Positions 49,494-60,652 of a stretch of DNA of 64,000 bases are shown piece by piece. The notes beneath the pieces were generated by a model, which was given only the letters and a program-made list of their open reading frames with translations, did not search any database and was not told the origin of the DNA. The stretch comes from Cedecea neteri. Its GTDB lineage: Bacteria > Pseudomonadota > Gammaproteobacteria > Enterobacterales > Enterobacteriaceae. Numbering within the stretch: position 1 is the stretch's first letter; each line of letters begins with the position of its first letter. Location of the stretch: the NCBI RefSeq assembly GCF_000757825.1, contig NZ_CP009451.1, forward strand, positions 4,588,001 to 4,652,000, written 5' to 3'. Position numbers and translations under genes: made by a program.

Positions 49494-50990
49494 ATGACAA
49501 ATCAAACCGAGCCTGCCGCTCAACATGCCCACGAGAATAGCCTGCGCGCCGTGCTCCGTTCACCCCGGCTGTTCCAGCGCGAAGTGCTTGCCGGGGTCGT
49601 AACCGCGCTGGCGCTGATCCCCGAAGTTATCTCCTTTTCGCTGATTGCGGGCGTCGACCCGAAAGTCAGCCTGATCGCCTCCATCGTGCTCTGTTTTGCC
49701 ATGTCTGTCCTGGGCGGCCGCCCGGCGATGGTCACCGCCGCGGCAGGATCGGTAGCTTTGGTGATTGGGCCGATGGTTCACCAGTACGGCATCGGCTATA
49801 TCCTGCCTGCGGTGGTGCTGGCCGGGGGGATCCAAATCCTGTTCGGCGTGACCGGGCTGGCGCGTATGATGCGTTATATACCGCTTTCGGTGATGACCGG
49901 TTTTGTTAACGCCCTGGGCATACTTATTTTCTTCGCTCAGGTGCCTCATGTCTGGGGGCAATCGCCGTTGGTTTGGGGGCTGTTTGTCGTGACGCTTAGC
50001 GTGGTGCTGCTGCTACCGAAGGTGCTGAAATCAGTGCCTTCACCGCTGGTGGCTATCGTGCTGGTGACCGGCCTGAGTGCTGCCATGGGCTGGACGTTGC
50101 CGACGGTCGGCGACAGTGGGCCAATGAAGGCAGGGTTGCCTGGATTAACGGAGCTAATGGTGCCGCTGAACCTTGAGACGCTGCAAATTATCTGGCCCTG
50201 TGCGCTGAGTATTGCCTTCGTTGGGCTGATGGAATCGCTGCTGACCGCGAAGCTGGTGGATGACCTGACCGACACGCCGTCCAGTAAGCGCCGTGAGTGC
50301 TGGGGGCTTGGCGTTTCAAATATCTTCGCCGGTTTTTATGGCGGTATTGCCGGCTGCGCAATGATCGGGCAAACCATCGTCAACGTCGAGCTGGGAAGAG
50401 GGCGTACGCGGCTTTCGACGGTGGCGGCTGCGCTGGTGTTATTGCTATTGGTGACCGCGCTGAGCGAGGTGATGGCCAAAATCCCAATGGTGGTGCTGGC
50501 CGGGATTATGATGATTGTGGCGGTGAAAACGTTGAACTGGCACAGCATCTCGCCCGCCACGCTGCGACGCATGCCGCTTCCGGAAACGCTGGTGATGCTC
50601 ACCACCGTCGCCGTAACGGTTTATACCGATAACCTGGCGCTTGGCGTGCTCGGCGGCGCTATCTTCGCGATGATGCTGTTTGCTCGCCGCATTGCCCACG
50701 TAGTGCGCGCCGAACGGCAGCTTGCTGAGAATGGGAGCGAAGTGACTTACCTGGTGCGCGGGCCGCTGTTCTTCGCCAGCAGTAATGACCTCGTGGAACA
50801 TTTTCACTATGCCGACGATCCGCCGCGGGTGATTATCGATCTTACCTATGCGCAAATTTGGGATGCCTCCACCGTTGCCGTGCTCGACGCCATTGAAACG
50901 CGTTATCAGCGCTACCAGACGCGCGTTGAGATTGTTGGCCTGGATACCCACAGCGCGGATTTCCATCAACGATTGAGCGGCAAACTTTAG
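49494..50990 (+). CDS. SulP-family anion transporter with STAS domain
   Basis: A 498-aa membrane protein. A SulP domain with about 12-14 hydrophobic segments (VVTALALIPEVISFSLIAGV; GRPAMVTAAAGSVALVIGPM; IAGCAMIGQTIVNVELG, the SulP signature region) is followed by a cytosolic STAS domain (about 400-498, VIIDLTYAQIWDASTVAVLD). The substrate is unknown; sulphate, bicarbonate or dicarboxylate are known for relatives. The start at MTNQTE was chosen by protein shape, as no good ribosome site is visible. It occupies the place of pphA in E. coli. Confidence 0.85.
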   Translation: MTNQTEPAAQHAHENSLRAVLRSPRLFQREVLAGVVTALALIPEVISFSLIAGVDPKVSLIASIVLCFAMSVLGGRPAMVTAAAGSVALVIGPMVHQYGIGYILPAVVLAGGIQILFGVTGLARMMRYIPLSVMTGFVNALGILIFFAQVPHVWGQSPLVWGLFVVTLSVVLLLPKVLKSVPSPLVAIVLVTGLSAAMGWTLPTVGDSGPMKAGLPGLTELMVPLNLETLQIIWPCALSIAFVGLMESLLTAKLVDDLTDTPSSKRRECWGLGVSNIFAGFYGGIAGCAMIGQTIVNVELGRGRTRLSTVAAALVLLLLVTALSEVMAKIPMVVLAGIMMIVAVKTLNWHSISPATLRRMPLPETLVMLTTVAVTVYTDNLALGVLGGAIFAMMLFARRIAHVVRAERQLAENGSEVTYLVRGPLFFASSNDLVEHFHYADDPPRVIIDLTYAQIWDASTVAVLDAIETRYQRYQTRVEIVGLDTHSADFHQRLSGKL

Positions 50991-51245
50991 TCTTTTTTCC
51001 GGCAGCGTCAGGCTGCCGGCTACTGCCGATCTCTCTCAGCATGAAATGCCGCTTTTTGAGCGCGCGATCACAATTTCCCACTACTTTACGCTGCCCGGCT
51101 GGCTGTTTAAATTATAAGCTGGGGAAATAAACATTTCTGCAACATTTCCGTTGCCAGCCATTACGGAATAACTTATTACTATTTAACCGCTTAGTGATAT
51201 TGAGCGGCCCCGCCTCCACAATAACGATAAATAACAGGACACTTT

Positions 51246-52493
51246 ATGACGACAAACGATGCCGTCCGGGAGGACGCTGTGCGCGGCTTTTGGCCGACGG
51301 TCAAAACCTTCCCGGCGACGGTGATTGCGCTGCTGTTTTTCACCCTGGTCATCCGCTTCAGCTATTTTATGGCCTGGCCGTTTATGACGGTGATCATGAC
51401 CCGTAATTACCATCTTTCGCCCATCTCGGTTGGGATAGCGATGACCAGTAGCGCGCTTTTAGCCGTAATGCTGGGGATGTATGGCGGACAGCTGTCGGAT
51501 AAATTAGGCCGCCGGGGCGTGCTTTCCCTTGGTTGTGCGCTGTCGTTCGTGGGATATGCGCTGCTCGGGCTGGCGACAGGAATGACGTTGTTTATCATTG
51601 GCCTGATGATCGTTGGCGTCTGTTTTGCGTGGGTTGAGCCGCCAACTCGTGCCCTGATGAGTGACCTCCTGGGCGATCGCCGTCGCCGCGCCCTGGCGCT
51701 GCAGATTCGTTACTATCTGGTGAACGTCGCGGCGGTTACCGGGCCGGTGGTCGGCATTGCTTTTGGGCTGACGTCGCAAAAAGGGACGTTCGTGATAACC
51801 GCCATCAGCTATTTGCCGCTGCTGGTTTATACCTTACTGTTTATTCCTGTCGGAAAGCTGGTGGCCAATGGAAGCGAACATAAATCGGCAGTGAGATTGC
51901 GCGACGTTATGCTGATTATCGCTCGCGATAAACTGTTTGTCGCGGCACTGTTGTGCAGCACGTTGTGCGCCGTGGTCTTCGTTCATTATGAATCCGTGGT
52001 GCCGCTTTATTTGCTGACCCTGGACGCGGAAGCCGCGGTGAAACTGATTACGCTGATTCTGGTGTCCAACGCCTGTACGGTGTTGATAGCCCAGCTGTTC
52101 CTGGTTCGCTTTCTGGCGCAGGTTAGCCTGCCTGACCGTATTTTGCTGGGTGGCGCTATTTTTGCGATTTCACAGCTTCTGTTCTGGTCCGTGCGGACGC
52201 CGGATGCGCTGCTGTGGGTGAGCGTCACGATTATTTTCAGCATCGGTGAGGCGATTCTGTTGCCTAACCTGAATATCCTGTTGGATCAGCTTGCGCCGGA
52301 TGAGCACCGGGGAGCTTATCTTGGGGCTTCTACGCTGACCACGCTGGGCGTTGCGCTGGGGCCGCTGATTGGCGGCGTAATGCTGACCCTGACGGGAGCC
52401 GGCGTCTTTTTGGCCACAATGCTGTTTAGCCTGCTGCTGTGCGCTATTATCTACGCCTGCAAATCCGGCCTTACACAACGATTACAAGAGTAA
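51246..52493 (+). CDS. MFS transporter (drug-efflux type)
   Basis: A 415-aa protein with 12 predicted membrane segments and the MFS loop motif GGQLSDKLGRRGVL after segment 2 (about 85). A second motif follows (CFAWVEPPTRALMSDLLGDR). It most resembles the MdtG/MdtH-like proton-driven exporters. AACAGGACAC lies before the ATG. It is followed 14 bp later by an acetyltransferase gene, probably in one operon. The substrate is unknown. Confidence 0.85.
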   Translation: MTTNDAVREDAVRGFWPTVKTFPATVIALLFFTLVIRFSYFMAWPFMTVIMTRNYHLSPISVGIAMTSSALLAVMLGMYGGQLSDKLGRRGVLSLGCALSFVGYALLGLATGMTLFIIGLMIVGVCFAWVEPPTRALMSDLLGDRRRRALALQIRYYLVNVAAVTGPVVGIAFGLTSQKGTFVITAISYLPLLVYTLLFIPVGKLVANGSEHKSAVRLRDVMLIIARDKLFVAALLCSTLCAVVFVHYESVVPLYLLTLDAEAAVKLITLILVSNACTVLIAQLFLVRFLAQVSLPDRILLGGAIFAISQLLFWSVRTPDALLWVSVTIIFSIGEAILLPNLNILLDQLAPDEHRGAYLGASTLTTLGVALGPLIGGVMLTLTGAGVFLATMLFSLLLCAIIYACKSGLTQRLQE

Positions 52494-52510
52494 AACTGAG
52501 CGGAGTCATG

Positions 52511-53041
52511 ATGGTTACTGAAGCACCACGCCTTGAAACGGAACGCCTCGTTCTGCGCCACTTCACGCTGAGCGACTACGAGGCGCTGGTCGCCTGCTGG
52601 GCCGATCCGGAAATGGTCAAATTTATCGGCGGCGGGAAGCCGCAGGACGGCGAGATGAGCTGGGGACGGCTGATGCGCTACATCGGCCACTGGCAGGCGC
52701 TGGGCTATGGCTACTGGGCTTTGTTTGAGAAACAGAGTGGGCGATTTGTCGGGTCGTTCGGTTTCCAGGAAGCTAAACGCAACCTCACGCCAGCGCTGGA
52801 GCACCCTGAGGCGGGCTGGTCGCTGATTCCGGCCGTACACGGTAAAGGGTATGCGGCTGAAGCGCTCAGCGCGGTTTTAGGCTGGGCGGATGAAAACTTC
52901 GACGGGCCGGTGTGCTGCATTATCGACGACGATAATCAACGTTCCATTGGGTTGGCGGAACGTTTCGGCTTTGTTTTCCAGCACTATGTGGAGTACCACG
53001 GTAAACCGATCAGAATGTTGGTGCGCCCGCTTAGCCGCTAG
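52511..53041 (+). CDS. GNAT acetyltransferase (RimJ/RimL type)
   Basis: A 176-aa enzyme with the Acetyltransf_3 layout: ETERLVLRHFTLSDYEALVA, then the acetyl-CoA loop region (WSLIPAVHGKGYAAEALSAV; V-x-G-K-G-Y-A) and the C-terminal DDDNQRSIGLAERFGF. The second of two adjacent ATGs was chosen because GGAG is then five bases upstream. The acceptor may be a protein N-terminus or a small molecule. Confidence 0.85.
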   Translation: MVTEAPRLETERLVLRHFTLSDYEALVACWADPEMVKFIGGGKPQDGEMSWGRLMRYIGHWQALGYGYWALFEKQSGRFVGSFGFQEAKRNLTPALEHPEAGWSLIPAVHGKGYAAEALSAVLGWADENFDGPVCCIIDDDNQRSIGLAERFGFVFQHYVEYHGKPIRMLVRPLSR

Positions 53042-53058
53042 TCTTCACTGGCTCCTGC

Positions 53059-53250
53059 TCAGAAGTCGCTGTACTGCTGGGCAGGCTGCCAGAACCCATC
53101 GATAAAATCCTCTACCGGGTAACATCCACCGTGGCGCATGCGCTGTTCACTCATCGCGCTCAGGCACTGGCGTTCGCTGGTAAACACCTCAAGCACCAAA
53201 TCGTCGCAGCCGCCGTCCAGGTAACAAACAAATAAAACCAAAGCAAACAT
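53059..53250 (-). CDS. yebW: YebW, small conserved protein
   Basis: A 63-aa protein (MFALVLFVCYLDGGCDDLVL ... GGCYPVEDFIDGFWQPAQQY) closely matching E. coli YebW. It has four cysteines and a hydrophobic N-terminus. Its function is unknown. It keeps its conserved position before yebV. Confidence 0.9.
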   Translation of the reverse strand: MFALVLFVCYLDGGCDDLVLEVFTSERQCLSAMSEQRMRHGGCYPVEDFIDGFWQPAQQYSDF

Positions 53251-53489
53251 TAGCGCCTCAGAACCGCTTCGTTTGGTTTAAGTGTAGGGGAGCAAAAGGG
53301 AGTGGGGGAAATAAATAATCCGTCCCGTGGACGGAGAACGTGCTGGCAAAAATCATTGATTTAAATAATGCACTTTGGTCTAAGAAAACAATGAATGATG
53401 TTCTCTGGTTTACTCCAAACAGCTGAAAACCACGTTTTTCGGCTGTTTGTCATCTATGTAACCCGTCTCGTGGACGGGTTCATCTTGAG
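53251..53489. other. yebW-yebV gap with three hairpins
   Basis: It holds two related short palindromes, CCGTCCCGTGGACGG (53320-53334) and CCGTCTCGTGGACGG (53463-53477). Between them is a 15-bp-arm hairpin (53416-53430 with 53435-53449, CAAACAGC...GCTGTTTG). One could end the yebV transcript; no ORF is seen. A small RNA is possible. Confidence 0.5.
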
Positions 53490-53729
53490 TTATGCAAGGC
53501 GCATCACCCAGGCATCACGGTGCTGGTCGTAATGTTGTAGGTAAAGGACGGAGTGTTCGCCGTCCAGCACGGCGGGAATCGAGGTTTCGTCATCCCAGGC
53601 ATCAAGCTGCATGCACAGGTCAGGGTCGGACTTGCAGGGGATGCTTAACGTTCGATCCCCCTGTTGTTCACCGTGTAATTCGGCATCGTCAATTTCGAAG
53701 ATGCCGATCCGGACGTTGGTTTTTGTCAT
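53490..53729 (-). CDS. yebV: YebV, small conserved protein
   Basis: A 79-aa acidic protein (MTKTNVRIGIFEIDDAELHG; CKSDPDLCMQLDAWDDETSI) almost identical to E. coli YebV in the core. A beta-rich fold is likely; the function is unknown. AAGGAG precedes the ATG. Confidence 0.92.
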   Translation of the reverse strand: MTKTNVRIGIFEIDDAELHGEQQGDRTLSIPCKSDPDLCMQLDAWDDETSIPAVLDGEHSVLYLQHYDQHRDAWVMRLA

Positions 53730-53834
53730 CTTTGGCTCCTTGTTATCTGCGGCAGGTGGTATGACCAGTAAGTCACCCCATTTTCAGCGTAGTCAAGGCA
53801 GCACAAATTGCCAACTTAAAACGTGCTTATTTCT

Positions 53835-55283
53835 TCAGCCAGCCTGCGGTGCGGCGAAAAGCTTGCCGTCACGGACCAGCTCTCTCGGATAGCTGTTCTT
53901 CAGGCGTGAGCCGACTTTACGCGCGAGGCCAAGCGGTTGCCCCTGGAAAGTGACAACAACCTCATCACGTGACGGTGTCACTTCTGGGTAGATATCCCGC
54001 CCACGGTACCACTCTTCGGCCTCTGCTTCGCTCAGCGGGAAACAAAGCGAGTTGTCACTTTTTACCAACGCGACCACGGCTTCATGCTGCCAGCGAAAGC
54101 CTTTGTTGTGCTGTTCGGCAAGCTTCAGGCCAATACGGGAGAAACGAACTTTGCCGATAAGGGGCTCTATTTCGGTCGGGAACAGCCAGATTTCTTTATC
54201 ACGCTGCCACAGACGGAGTTCATCGCCCCAGGTAAGACCCGATTTTTCCGCGGCGGCGGTGACTTCTGCCGCCGATTTTCCCTTCATAGGCACGAAGGGG
54301 AATTTTCCCACTTTATAGCCGGGAGCTGGAAGCGGCTCGATGGAGGCCGTTTTGCGTAAACGTGCGACGAAAAAGCCTTCACAGTCGTAAATCTGCGGGA
54401 AGACGTGCAGGAAGCCTTCCGGCGTCAGCGCGCGAGCTGCTTCAGGGAAAAGCTCGTCGAGAGGCGCAATTTCTACCGCGTCCGGCCAGGTATCCAGCAG
54501 CCACTGGCAGATTTCCTGATTTTCCTGGCGATTAAGCGTGCAGGTTGAGTAGATCAGGGTGCCGCCTGGGCGCAGAGCGTGAAAAGCGCTTTCGATCAGT
54601 TCACGTTGGGTATTGGCTATCTCAGCCGTGCTTTCAGGTGACCAGTTGCGCAGGGCGTCCGGATCTTTACGCACCACGCCTTCGCCCGAGCAGGGCGCAT
54701 CCAGCAGAATGGCGTCGAAGGATTCCGGCAGGGCGGCACCAAATACGCGGCCGTCAAAATGGGTAAGTGCCACGTTGCTGATACCGCAACGGCTGATGTT
54801 TGCGTGCAGGACTTTCACCCGGCTGGCAGAGTATTCGTTCGCCAGAATTGCGCCAGTATTACCCATACGAGCGGCTATCTGGGTCGTTTTTGAGCCTGGG
54901 GCGGCGGCGACGTCCATCACGCGCTGCGGTTCATTGCCGTCGGCAAACAGGGCGGCGACGGGCAGCATCGAGCTGGCTTCCTGAATGTAGAACAGGCCGC
55001 TCAGGTGTTCGGCCGTACTGCCCAGCGGCAGGGTTTCTTCATCATCTCGCTCAATCCAGAAACCTTCTTCACACCACGGCACCGGCGTCAGGCGCCAGTG
55101 ATAAGGGGCGACGAGCGTGAGAAACTCGGCCACGGAGATCTTCAGCGTATTTACGCGCAGGCTGCGGCGCAGCGGCAGCTGGCAGTATTCGATAAAGCTT
55201 TCCAGCGTCTGGTCTGCGGGAAGCGCATCGCGAATAGCGTCGAGGAAAGGTTGCGGAAGATAAACGGCAGTAGATTGAGCCAT
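53835..55283 (-). CDS. rsmF: 16S rRNA m5C1407 methyltransferase RsmF
   Basis: A 482-aa NSUN/Sun-family enzyme that methylates C1407 in the 30S decoding region. The SAM motif is [19 protein letters not shown]. The two catalytic cysteines lie in [10 protein letters not shown] (motif IV) and [10 protein letters not shown] (motif VI). The C-terminal third is an RNA-binding PUA-like domain. The start at [10 protein letters not shown] matches the family; the open frame extends 67 codons further upstream toward letB but is not conserved. Confidence 0.96.
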   Translation of the reverse strand: MAQSTAVYLPQPFLDAIRDALPADQTLESFIEYCQLPLRRSLRVNTLKISVAEFLTLVAPYHWRLTPVPWCEEGFWIERDDEETLPLGSTAEHLSGLFYIQEASSMLPVAALFADGNEPQRVMDVAAAPGSKTTQIAARMGNTGAILANEYSASRVKVLHANISRCGISNVALTHFDGRVFGAALPESFDAILLDAPCSGEGVVRKDPDALRNWSPESTAEIANTQRELIESAFHALRPGGTLIYSTCTLNRQENQEICQWLLDTWPDAVEIAPLDELFPEAARALTPEGFLHVFPQIYDCEGFFVARLRKTASIEPLPAPGYKVGKFPFVPMKGKSAAEVTAAAEKSGLTWGDELRLWQRDKEIWLFPTEIEPLIGKVRFSRIGLKLAEQHNKGFRWQHEAVVALVKSDNSLCFPLSEAEAEEWYRGRDIYPEVTPSRDEVVVTFQGQPLGLARKVGSRLKNSYPRELVRDGKLFAAPQAG

Positions 55284-55362
55284 GAAAAACGCCCCTGGAA
55301 AAATTAAGGGGCGCAGTTTAACACGGAATTGCCCGGGCGGCGCACCGCTCCGGGCTTGAGGG

Positions 55363-57996
55363 TTAGCGTGGCAGGGCGGTTCCCCACTGGCGCCACTCTT
55401 TCGGCTCGCTTTCCAGCAGCAGGAAGTGTTTGCCCGTTTCGGCCTTCGGCGAGAGCGGGATCCCCGGTGGGGTGGCAAACGCAATGCCGCCGCGAATAAA
55501 CTGGTTAAAGGTCCCGGTTTTCACCACGCCACCGGTTAAGCCAAAGTCCAGGCTGTAGCCGGAAGCCAGCCAGAATACCGAACTCTCACGCACCAGATGC
55601 TGGTAGCGCTTGCTGATGCGCAGGCCAACCATTACGCGATCTGAGAGGTTGCCAAGCGTCATGCCGGTCACCGTACCAACTTCAATCCCTCGGAACAGCA
55701 CCGGAGTGCCGATGCTCAGAGAACCGGCTTCCGGCACCTCGAGCACGATGTTCAGGCCGTCGGAATAACGGGAGTCGGTGATTGACGCCTCCTGTAGCTC
55801 GAAATCACGGCGTGGGTTGCCGTTGCCTGGCTCAACGTTGATGTAAGGCTGGAAAATCGTATCAAGATGATCGACGCCCGCCGCCGAGATTTGCGGCGTC
55901 ACAACGGAGAAGCGGGTGCCGCCCCGTGCAAAGGTGGAAACATATTCCGGGTACAGGACCGCCTTCGCCTCAACTTCGTTACGCGACTGCGTCAGGTTCA
56001 GCGATTCAAGCTGACCAATATCGATACCCAGATAGCGGATTGGCATGCCTGCTGAAAGCTTCCCGGCATCAAACGTGTGCAGCGTTATCTGGCTGCCTAC
56101 CGCCCGTGCTGCGGTTTCTGAAGCATAAAGTACGCGTTTTTCGCCTTTCACCTGACCTACGCTCGCACCGCTCATATTGTCAAAGCTGATGGCACCTTTC
56201 AGGGCACGAGAAAGCGGAGAAGCCTGAACGGTAAGCCCGCTGCCGTTAAGCTGCACGCGCGCACCGCCTTCAGCCCAGAACACGGTGTTTGGCGTCAGCA
56301 GCTTGCGGTATTCCGGCTTGATATGGACATCAATATCAAAGTTATTGGCGCGAGGGCGAATGGAGATAATTTCCCCCACCTGGAATTTGCGGTACAGCAC
56401 CACGGAGCCTGTCTGGATATCGGGCAGGCTGGAGGCGGTGAGCGTTAAGGTGGTGGTGGGGATGTCGCTCAGGCTGTTTTCGATGGCCTTTTCCATGTTG
56501 GCGTAAAGCGGATAGCTGCTTTTCATCTCGCCTTTGCTGCCCGGCAACACGCGGATACCGCCGTTTACCCATTCACTGGCGCTGGCACCAAGTAACTCAA
56601 CGCCGTCCATGCCGAGCTTCACGTCAATGCGGCTGTTGACGACAAACTTGCTGTCGCCCTGCAGCAGGTGGCGATACTGCGGTTCAATGGCAACGGAGAA
56701 GGTGACACCCTTCGCCGACAGATTGCGCTCGACCACCTGGCCGATTTGTATTCCGTGCAGGATAATGGGCTGCCCGGCGTCGATGCCGTAGCTCTCCGGC
56801 GCGCTCAGGGAAAGCGTCAGCACGTCAGGCTGCTGTAGCGGCGTTTTGTCGCTTGGTACTACGGTAAATTTAGCCTGCGGCTCGCCCTCGCCTGGAACGA
56901 GCTCAAAAGTGCTGCCCGTCAGCAGGCTACTGATGCTCGGATTATCGAGCGAGATTTTAGGGCTGCGTAGCTCGATACGCGTTCCGCTGCGCATCAGGCT
57001 AACAACGCCAGGGTCTACGGTCATCTCACCGGTGACGGCGCCGCCTGGGTTAAGGTTTAGCTTAGTTAATGAGCCAACTTCCAGCCCCTGATACATCAGC
57101 TTTGTCGAGCCAGCCTTGAGGCCATCGCCGCTCGGGAGGTCAAGATTAATGATGACGCCGCGCTGGCTGTGGGCCAGGTCTTCATACAGCCCAAATTCGT
57201 CATCCGCTTTTGCGGGGGCAGAGTTATCGGGGGAGTCGAAGGCTATCGCGCCATTCACCAGGGCTGCCAGGCTTTCAAGCTGAACTTTCGCCCCGCTCAG
57301 GCCTACATCCGCCTTAACGCCGGACACGTTCCAGAAGCGGCTGCCTTTTTTCACCAGGTTCGTGAAGCGGCGATCGATCAGCACGTCGACGGTCACGCCC
57401 TGTTTGTTCTGATTGATGGCGTAGTCGTACACGCGGCCAACCGGAATCTTACGGAAATAGACCAGCGAACCGCTGTTCAGCGAGCCCAGATCCGGGGCAT
57501 GCAGGTGAATCATCAGCTCGCCGTTATCAAGGCGATATTTAGGCTGGGTATCGAGCGCGGTGAAATGATCGCTCGGCTCGCCTTTGCCCGGCATCATGCC
57601 GATATAGTTCCCGCCAACCAGTGCATCAAGCCCGGATACCCCGGCGAGAGAGGCCTTCGGCGTGACCAGCCAGAACTGAGTATCCTCCCGCAAAGCGTCC
57701 TTCATGTCGCTTTTGATGCTGACTTTGACTTCGATTTTACGCAGATCGTCGCTCAGGCTAATGTTCTGCACGGTACCGACTTCAACCCCCTGGTAACGCA
57801 CGGGCGTACGGCCGGCAACAATGCCGTCGGCAGAGATAAAATCGATGGTAACGGTGTTACCGCGCTCCTGATAAGTCGTCCAGATCAGCCAGCCGGCGAT
57901 CAGCAACGCAATAATAGGTAACAGCCAGAAAGGGGAGATCCGGCGTTTTGTTTTAATTCGCGCCTCAGTCGGTGAAGCGGGCGTTTCCTGACTCAT
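55363..57996 (-). CDS. letB: LetB, MCE-domain lipid transport tunnel
   Basis: An 877-aa inner-membrane-anchored periplasmic protein (formerly YebT/MAM-7), with the same length as E. coli LetB. One N-terminal membrane helix ([20 protein letters not shown]) is followed by seven MCE repeats. Each begins with a pattern like [53 protein letters not shown] and VLFRGIEVG. Hexamers form a tunnel for phospholipids between membranes. The start at MSQETP lies 32 bp inside letA. Confidence 0.97.
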   Translation of the reverse strand: MSQETPASPTEARIKTKRRISPFWLLPIIALLIAGWLIWTTYQERGNTVTIDFISADGIVAGRTPVRYQGVEVGTVQNISLSDDLRKIEVKVSIKSDMKDALREDTQFWLVTPKASLAGVSGLDALVGGNYIGMMPGKGEPSDHFTALDTQPKYRLDNGELMIHLHAPDLGSLNSGSLVYFRKIPVGRVYDYAINQNKQGVTVDVLIDRRFTNLVKKGSRFWNVSGVKADVGLSGAKVQLESLAALVNGAIAFDSPDNSAPAKADDEFGLYEDLAHSQRGVIINLDLPSGDGLKAGSTKLMYQGLEVGSLTKLNLNPGGAVTGEMTVDPGVVSLMRSGTRIELRSPKISLDNPSISSLLTGSTFELVPGEGEPQAKFTVVPSDKTPLQQPDVLTLSLSAPESYGIDAGQPIILHGIQIGQVVERNLSAKGVTFSVAIEPQYRHLLQGDSKFVVNSRIDVKLGMDGVELLGASASEWVNGGIRVLPGSKGEMKSSYPLYANMEKAIENSLSDIPTTTLTLTASSLPDIQTGSVVLYRKFQVGEIISIRPRANNFDIDVHIKPEYRKLLTPNTVFWAEGGARVQLNGSGLTVQASPLSRALKGAISFDNMSGASVGQVKGEKRVLYASETAARAVGSQITLHTFDAGKLSAGMPIRYLGIDIGQLESLNLTQSRNEVEAKAVLYPEYVSTFARGGTRFSVVTPQISAAGVDHLDTIFQPYINVEPGNGNPRRDFELQEASITDSRYSDGLNIVLEVPEAGSLSIGTPVLFRGIEVGTVTGMTLGNLSDRVMVGLRISKRYQHLVRESSVFWLASGYSLDFGLTGGVVKTGTFNQFIRGGIAFATPPGIPLSPKAETGKHFLLLESEPKEWRQWGTALPR

Positions 57997-59251
57997 GTGC
58001 GTCCCAAAGTAGTCGGCTATCCAGCCATTCGACGGCAAGAATAGTTAATATAACCGCCGCGCCAAAGAAGACCGCGGCGGGACCCATCGTAAAAGCTAAC
58101 AGCTGGTCACGATTAACCAGTGACATCATCAATGCAATGACAAACAGATCGAGCATAGACCAGCGGCCAATCCAGGTGACAAAGCGCAGCAGCAAAATAC
58201 GGGTTCTTAGTCCCTGCTGGCATTTGAAATGAATGCTGATAAGAAGCGTAATCAATACAATAACTTTAGTAAACGGCACCAGGATACTGGCAATAAATAC
58301 CACCGCGGCGACGGCAATATTGCTGTGCGCCAGAGAGATAATGCCCGACATAATGGTGTCTTCCTGGCGTGCTCCGTTCACGTAGATAATCGAAATAGGC
58401 AGCAGGTTAGCCGGCAGCAGAAAGACCAGGGAAGCAATCAGCGCCGCCCAGGATTTTTGTAAGCTTTGTTTACGGCGATGGTACAGCGGCACGTGGCAAC
58501 GAGGGCAGCGGCCTCGCTCGTCCGGCACGCCGGTGAAATGGCAGCCGAGGCAAACTCGCAGCTGGGCGTTAAAGGCGCGCGCCGGGCGCTGCGGATAGAA
58601 ACGCTCCCAAAGCTGCTCAATATTCAGGTGGATCATCGTCAGCAGGCTCAGGACCACCAGAACGATAAAGGCGATGAGGCCGGGACCTGGCTGTATAAAA
58701 GCGTACTCGCGAACCTTAATACAGGCCACGCCAATCCCCACCAGGTAGATATCCAGCATTACCCATTCTTTGAGCTTATCCAGCATCAGCAGCACCGGGC
58801 GAAGGTTCATTCCCAGAATGTTGCCAAAACAAAGGTAAGCGATAGCCGCGACCAGCGTCGCTGGGGCGCCGACAACGCAGAAGAGCACCACGGCGGCGGT
58901 AAGCACGTCCCCCTGGCTCGCCATCTGCCAGATCCCCTGCATAACGTTCGCATCAATCTTTGAACCCAGCAGGTAAATGCGCAGCAGCGGATCGGAGAAG
59001 GCGACCGGCATCAGCACCAGCATCGCCACGGCCATTGCCCCCAGGCGAGTTAATGACCAGTCGCGGCCATTGTGTACTTTTGCCTCACAGCAGGGGCAGT
59101 AGGCGCTTTGTGTCGATTTGACCGGCGGCAGTGAGAAAAGGGTATCGCATTGGGGACAACGCTGATAACGTGCCTGAGGCAGGGCCTGACTAATGGCGTG
59201 TATTTTCATAGTGCGTCGTAAGCCGGGAGCGTTGTTATCTGAATTATTCAT
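57965..59251 (-). CDS. letA: LetA, inner-membrane partner of LetB
   Basis: A 428-aa membrane protein (PqiA-like, formerly YebS). It has two zinc ribbons (CPQCDTLF...CPCC at about 32-54; CLGCHFTG...CPRC at about 230-255), each followed by a set of about four membrane segments. It is thought to load lipids into LetB. The first 14 codons ([14 protein letters not shown]) are not conserved; a start at MKIHAISQ (59209) is possible. It is divergent to msrC with a 104-bp gap. Confidence 0.95.
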   Translation of the reverse strand: MNNSDNNAPGLRRTMKIHAISQALPQARYQRCPQCDTLFSLPPVKSTQSAYCPCCEAKVHNGRDWSLTRLGAMAVAMLVLMPVAFSDPLLRIYLLGSKIDANVMQGIWQMASQGDVLTAAVVLFCVVGAPATLVAAIAYLCFGNILGMNLRPVLLMLDKLKEWVMLDIYLVGIGVACIKVREYAFIQPGPGLIAFIVLVVLSLLTMIHLNIEQLWERFYPQRPARAFNAQLRVCLGCHFTGVPDERGRCPRCHVPLYHRRKQSLQKSWAALIASLVFLLPANLLPISIIYVNGARQEDTIMSGIISLAHSNIAVAAVVFIASILVPFTKVIVLITLLISIHFKCQQGLRTRILLLRFVTWIGRWSMLDLFVIALMMSLVNRDQLLAFTMGPAAVFFGAAVILTILAVEWLDSRLLWDAHESGNARFTD

Positions 59252-59355
59252 TTAGCCTATCGTAATTCATAAAATGATACACCTTGTGGCACGGCGCATT
59301 TAATGCTTATTTTAGTATGCTACGAAGTAAAGTAAGACAACATAACGGTTATTTA

Positions 59356-59844
59356 ATGAACAAAGAACAATTTTACGCGGATCTCAACCGCGATTTTAGT
59401 GCGTTAATGGCAGGTGAAACCAGCTTCCTCGCAACGCTGGCAAATACCAGTGCTTTGCTGTTTGAACGTCTGGACGGTGTTAACTGGGCAGGATTCTATC
59501 TTCTTGAGGCACAAACGCTAGTCCTGGGACCCTTCCAGGGCAAAATTGCCTGCGTGCGTATTCCTGTAGGTAAGGGCGTATGCGGTACTGCTGTCTCCAC
59601 AGGAACGATCCAACGTGTCGAAGACGTGCACGCCTTTGATGGGCATATCGCCTGCGATGCAGCCAGCAATTCTGAAATCGTTTTGCCGTTGACGGTTGAT
59701 GGTCAGACGATCGGCGTCCTGGATATCGACAGCACCGAGTACGGCCGTTTTTCAGAAGAAGACGAAATCGGTTTAAAAACCTTGGTTTCGCGGCTTTCAG
59801 ACGTGCTAAGCGGCACTGATTTTAAAAAATTCTTCCCTCGATAG
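59356..59844 (+). CDS. msrC: free methionine-(R)-sulfoxide reductase
   Basis: A 162-aa GAF-domain enzyme that reduces free Met-R-sulfoxide. The three redox cysteines are visible: ACVRIPVG, KGVCGTAV and HIACDAASNSE. The start at MNKEQFYADLN matches E. coli MsrC; earlier in-frame codons lie in the divergent promoter region. Confidence 0.95.
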   Translation: MNKEQFYADLNRDFSALMAGETSFLATLANTSALLFERLDGVNWAGFYLLEAQTLVLGPFQGKIACVRIPVGKGVCGTAVSTGTIQRVEDVHAFDGHIACDAASNSEIVLPLTVDGQTIGVLDIDSTEYGRFSEEDEIGLKTLVSRLSDVLSGTDFKKFFPR

Positions 59845-59948
59845 CATGATAAGCAACGGATAACGTGGCATTTAGCGATGGCGTCATTATAATGTCGCCT
59901 GTTCATGCCTGCGACTTATTGGCAACTCCGTTGTAATCAGGAAATTTC

Positions 59949-60632
59949 ATGGAAAATCAACCTAAGTTGAATAGTAGTAAAGAAGTCATCGCATTTTTGG
60001 CCGAGCGTTTTCCACGCTGTTTTAGCGCTGAAGGTGAAGCCCGTCCGTTGAAGATTGGTATCTTCCAGGATTTAGTTTCTCGTGTTGAAGGCGAAATGAG
60101 CCTCAGCAAAACTCAGCTTCGCTCGGCATTACGCCTTTATACATCAAGCTGGCGTTACCTGTACGGCATCAAAGCTGGCGCGACTCGCGTAGATCTTGAT
60201 GGCAACCCGTGCGGTGAGCTGGACGAACAGCATGTAGAACATGCTCGCCAGCAGCTTGAGGAAGCAAAAGCCCGCGTTCAGGCCCAGCGCGCTGAACAGC
60301 AGGCGAAGAAACGCGAAGCAGCCGCCGCCGCTGGCGGAACGGAAGAGGCTCCGCGCCGCGAACGTAAACCTCGCCCGGCCGCAGCACCTCGTCGTAAAGA
60401 AGCCGCTGAGCGCAAACCTCGGACGGAAAAACCGGCACCTAAGGCACCTCGCGAAGAGCGTCGTACCCCGGTTACGGATATTACCGCTCTGCAGGTTGGA
60501 CAGGCCATTAAAGTTAAAGCCGGTAACAACGCAATGGATGCTACCGTACTGGAAATTACCAAAGATGGCGTCCGTGTACAGCTGACTTCTGGTATGGCAA
60601 TGATCGTACGCGCAGAACACTTGCAGTTCTGA
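59949..60632 (+). CDS. proQ: RNA chaperone ProQ
   Basis: A 227-aa protein. The N-terminal FinO-like RNA-binding domain (about 1-125, [40 protein letters not shown]) is followed by a basic, disordered K/R/A/E linker (about 125-175) and a C-terminal Tudor-like domain (about 178-227, [20 protein letters not shown]). It binds many sRNAs, including SdsR in Salmonella, whose gene is in this window. It is followed by prc in one operon. Confidence 0.96.
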   Translation: MENQPKLNSSKEVIAFLAERFPRCFSAEGEARPLKIGIFQDLVSRVEGEMSLSKTQLRSALRLYTSSWRYLYGIKAGATRVDLDGNPCGELDEQHVEHARQQLEEAKARVQAQRAEQQAKKREAAAAAGGTEEAPRRERKPRPAAAPRRKEAAERKPRTEKPAPKAPREERRTPVTDITALQVGQAIKVKAGNNAMDATVLEITKDGVRVQLTSGMAMIVRAEHLQF

Positions 60633-60652
60633 AACGGAGGCCTGACTCAGGC

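Noticed and set aside
50999..51019. Hairpin CCGGCAGC/GCTGCCGG after the SulP gene as a terminator
   Set aside because: The T run precedes rather than follows the stem on the + strand, and the minus strand has A residues after it. It does not fit an intrinsic terminator in either direction.
57169..57921. A 250-aa + strand open frame
   Set aside because: It lies wholly antisense to letB, which matches its family from end to end.
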